Positions 6,156 through 7,172 of a stretch of DNA of 7,172 nt are shown here, piece by piece; the first letter of the stretch is position 1; each line of letters begins with the position of its first letter. The notes under the pieces were generated by a model. It did no database searches. It was given only the letters and a program-made list of their open reading frames with translations, and had not been told where the DNA came from. Position numbers and translations under genes: made by a program. This stretch comes from an uncultured delta proteobacterium (GTDB lineage: Bacteria; Myxococcota_A; Polyangia; Polyangiales; Polyangiaceae): assembly GCA_903893335.1 (NCBI GenBank), contig CAITLX010000101.1:1-7172 (forward strand), read 5' to 3'.

Positions 6156-6434
6156 TCAGGGAGCTTGCGCGGGGGGCGCGGCGAGAGACGCCGCGAGCTC
6201 CTCGCGCACGGCGCGCGTGACGTCGATCAGCCGGCCGACGACGCGGTAGCGACCGCTCGGCTCGAGGCGCGAGCCGTGGACCTTGACCCACACGAGCGCG
6301 CCGGTGGCGACGCTGTGCGAGCGGGGGCGCGAGCCGGGCGGAAAGGGGCGCGACGCGAGGACCTCGACGACGTCGCTGGCGAAGGCCACGACCTCGCCGT
6401 CGCCGCCCCCCTCCCACGCGAGCAGGGTGCCCAC
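6156..6434 (-). CDS. Small conserved-looking protein of unknown function, coupled to smpB
   Basis: 92 residues from a GTG at 6434, chosen because AAGGA (minus strand, 6443-6447) lies 8 bases upstream; a GTG at 6455, overlapping smpB by 20 bases, gives 99 residues and is the alternative. The start is one base past the smpB stop, so translational coupling is likely. The protein has no signal peptide or membrane segment and should be cytoplasmic. It looks mostly beta: LLAWEGGGDGEVVAFASDVVEVL, then PFPPGSRPRS, GALVWVKVHGSRL and RYRVVGRLIDVTRAVREEL. The strand-rich pattern with a PPGS turn recalls PilZ-type barrels that bind cyclic di-GMP, but the RxxxR and D/NxSxxG motifs of PilZ are not visible, so no ligand can be assigned. 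The C-terminus is Ala/Pro-rich. Confidence 0.65.
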   Translation of the reverse strand: MGTLLAWEGGGDGEVVAFASDVVEVLASRPFPPGSRPRSHSVATGALVWVKVHGSRLEPSGRYRVVGRLIDVTRAVREELAASLAAPPAQAP

Positions 6435-6435
6435 G

Positions 6436-6918
6436 TCAGAGGTCCTTGCGGCCACGGCGCACGGCGGCGCGCGCCTCGCGGTCGGCCTCGCGCGTCTTGA
6501 TCACCTCGCGCTTGTCGCCCTTCTTGCGGGCGTGCGCGATGGCGAGCTCGACCTTGACGCGCCCCTGCTTGAAGTAGAGCCGCATCGGGATCAGCTGCGC
6601 GCCGTTGTGGTCGGTCTCCTTGCGGATCTCCTCGATCTCGCGCGCGTGCAGCAGCAGCTTGCGCACGCGGCGTGGCTCGTGCGCGAAGGCCGCGTGCGGC
6701 ACCGGCTGGATGGTGAGGTTCTTCAGCAGGACCTGGCCGCGATCGACCGAGGCCCAGGCGTCGGTGATGTCGGCGGTGCCGGCGCGCAGGCTCTTCACCT
6801 CGCCGCCGAGCAGCGAGATGCCCGCCTCGTAGCGCTCCTCGATCGCGTAATCGAAGGTCGCGCGCCGATTCTTGACGATCAGCTTCTCGCCGTCGGCCGT
6901 CTCGGGACGCTTCGCCAT
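6436..6918 (-). CDS. smpB: SsrA-binding protein SmpB
   Basis: 160 residues, full length for the family. SmpB binds tmRNA (SsrA) and delivers it with EF-Tu to ribosomes stalled on mRNAs without a stop codon; its C-terminal tail occupies the mRNA channel. Visible family motifs are VKNRRATFDYAIEERYEAGI (15-34), GGEVKSLRAG (38-47), the HEPRRVRKLLLH run (80-91), LIPMRLYFKQGRVKVELAIA (109-128), and a basic tail, ARKKGDKRE (130-138) to RRGRKDL. The tail reads ARKKGDKR where many bacteria have GKKxYDKR; length and charge are kept, so function should be too. The ATG at 6918 begins the usual MAK start; no Shine-Dalgarno is visible, and TACGTC (6929-6934, minus strand), 10 bases before the ATG, could be a -10. 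The ssrA gene itself is not in the window. Confidence 0.97.
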   Translation of the reverse strand: MAKRPETADGEKLIVKNRRATFDYAIEERYEAGISLLGGEVKSLRAGTADITDAWASVDRGQVLLKNLTIQPVPHAAFAHEPRRVRKLLLHAREIEEIRKETDHNGAQLIPMRLYFKQGRVKVELAIAHARKKGDKREVIKTREADREARAAVRRGRKDL

Positions 6919-6928
6919 GACGGGTCGA

Positions 6929-6934
6929 GACGTA
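6929..6934 (-). promoter_or_regulatory. Possible -10 element of smpB
   Basis: TACGTC on the minus strand lies 10 bases upstream of the smpB ATG, in a position that would give a leader of only about 3-4 bases. There is no recognisable -35, so the call is weak on its own and rests on the similar placement seen before two other genes here. Confidence 0.25.
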
Positions 6935-6974
6935 CCACGGGCGGCACGGAGGGCGAGAGCGCGACGATGAGCGC

Positions 6975-7002
6975 TTGACTTGCAGCGTGAGGCGACTAGG
7001 TT
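6975..7002 (+). promoter_or_regulatory. Promoter of the initiator tRNA gene
   Basis: TTGACT (6975-6980) matches the sigma-70 -35 consensus at five of six bases. TAGGTT (6997-7002), a -10-like hexamer, follows after a 16-base spacer. The tRNA begins 7 bases after the -10, so the primary transcript would have almost no 5' leader. The G+C-rich stretch from 7003 to 7008 could act as a stringent-response discriminator, as at other stable-RNA promoters (inference). Confidence 0.65.
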
Positions 7003-7008
7003 CCCGAC

Positions 7009-7085
<77 letters not shown>

Positions 7086-7087
7086 CC

Positions 7088-7106
7088 GCTGGAAAACGAC
7101 TCCAGC
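7088..7106 (+). other. 3'-trailer hairpin after tRNA-fMet
   Basis: GCTGGA (7088-7093) and TCCAGC (7101-7106) are perfectly complementary around a 7-base loop, starting six bases after the discriminator. Its loop bases, together with A7093, also complement the end of the terminator region (AAAACGAC 7093-7100 with GTCGTTTT 7143-7150), so two alternative folds are possible. It may be only a processing signal for trailer removal. Confidence 0.45.
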
Positions 7107-7116
7107 AACGCTCGGA

Positions 7117-7150
7117 GGCCCTGGCCAAAAGCCGGGGCCTTCGTCGTTTT
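7117..7150 (+). terminator. Rho-independent terminator of the tRNA gene
   Basis: A 9-bp stem (GGCCCTGGC, 7117-7125, with GCCGGGGCC, 7131-7139, one G-T pair) closes a CAAAA loop and is followed by the T-rich run TTCGTCGTTTT (7140-7150). Its position about 35 bases beyond the tRNA fits a monocistronic transcript. Confidence 0.75.
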
Positions 7151-7172
7151 GTCTGCGAAGTCGCTGAGGTCG

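Noticed and set aside
6156..6434. Firm assignment of the smpB-linked small protein as a PilZ cyclic di-GMP receptor.
   Set aside because: The RxxxR and D/NxSxxG ligand motifs are absent; only a general beta-rich pattern supports it.
6919..7008. A possible tmRNA (ssrA) near smpB.
   Set aside because: The only stable RNA beside smpB is a standard initiator tRNA; there is no tag-peptide reading frame or tmRNA-type acceptor half in the remaining bases.

Overview
The window is GC-rich chromosomal DNA (roughly 70% GC, codons ending almost always in G or C). Four of its eight recognisable proteins begin with a lipoprotein signal, and two of those carry Asp/Ala- or Gly/Ser/Asp/Ala-rich linkers just after the lipid-anchor Cys. 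That combination is typical of Myxococcota, most like Polyangia (Sandaracinus/Polyangium/Labilithrix-type genomes). The taxon is an inference from style, not from a marker gene.

Layout. (a) 1-1112, minus strand: the 5' part of a surface lipoprotein gene that runs off the left edge. It has a lipoprotein signal, an Asp/Ala/Thr-rich stalk built of 36-bp tandem repeats (667-954), then YWAD-type beta-propeller blades. (b) 1254-2171, plus strand: a divergent gene for a Cys-containing lipoprotein of unknown function. (c) 2257-5321, minus strand: a two-gene operon of M16-family zinc-peptidase homologues. The upstream gene (3744-5321) keeps the HxxEH zinc site. The downstream gene (2257-3741), two bases further on behind a strong Shine-Dalgarno, is a lipoprotein that has lost HxxEH but keeps the Arg/Tyr pair that the first lacks, so the two look like the catalytic and substrate-binding halves of one heterodimer. 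(d) 5450-6064, plus strand: a small lipoprotein of unknown function. Its last 20 codons are repeated 68 bp downstream, in another frame, right after its stop. (e) 6156-6918, minus strand: smpB (SsrA-binding protein of trans-translation) with a small coupled gene of unknown function behind it. (f) 7009-7085, plus strand: an initiator tRNA-fMet(CAT) with a recognisable promoter and a rho-independent terminator.

The gene content is mostly ordinary: cell-envelope lipoproteins, a periplasmic/outer-surface peptidase pair, and translation functions. I see no mobile element, CRISPR array, phage gene or defence system. The parts most worth a second look are the reciprocal motif loss in the M16 pair, the out-of-frame duplicated gene tail at 6005-6132, and the nested 12/36-bp repeat encoding the lipoprotein stalk. 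There is no gene-free stretch longer than 300 bases.
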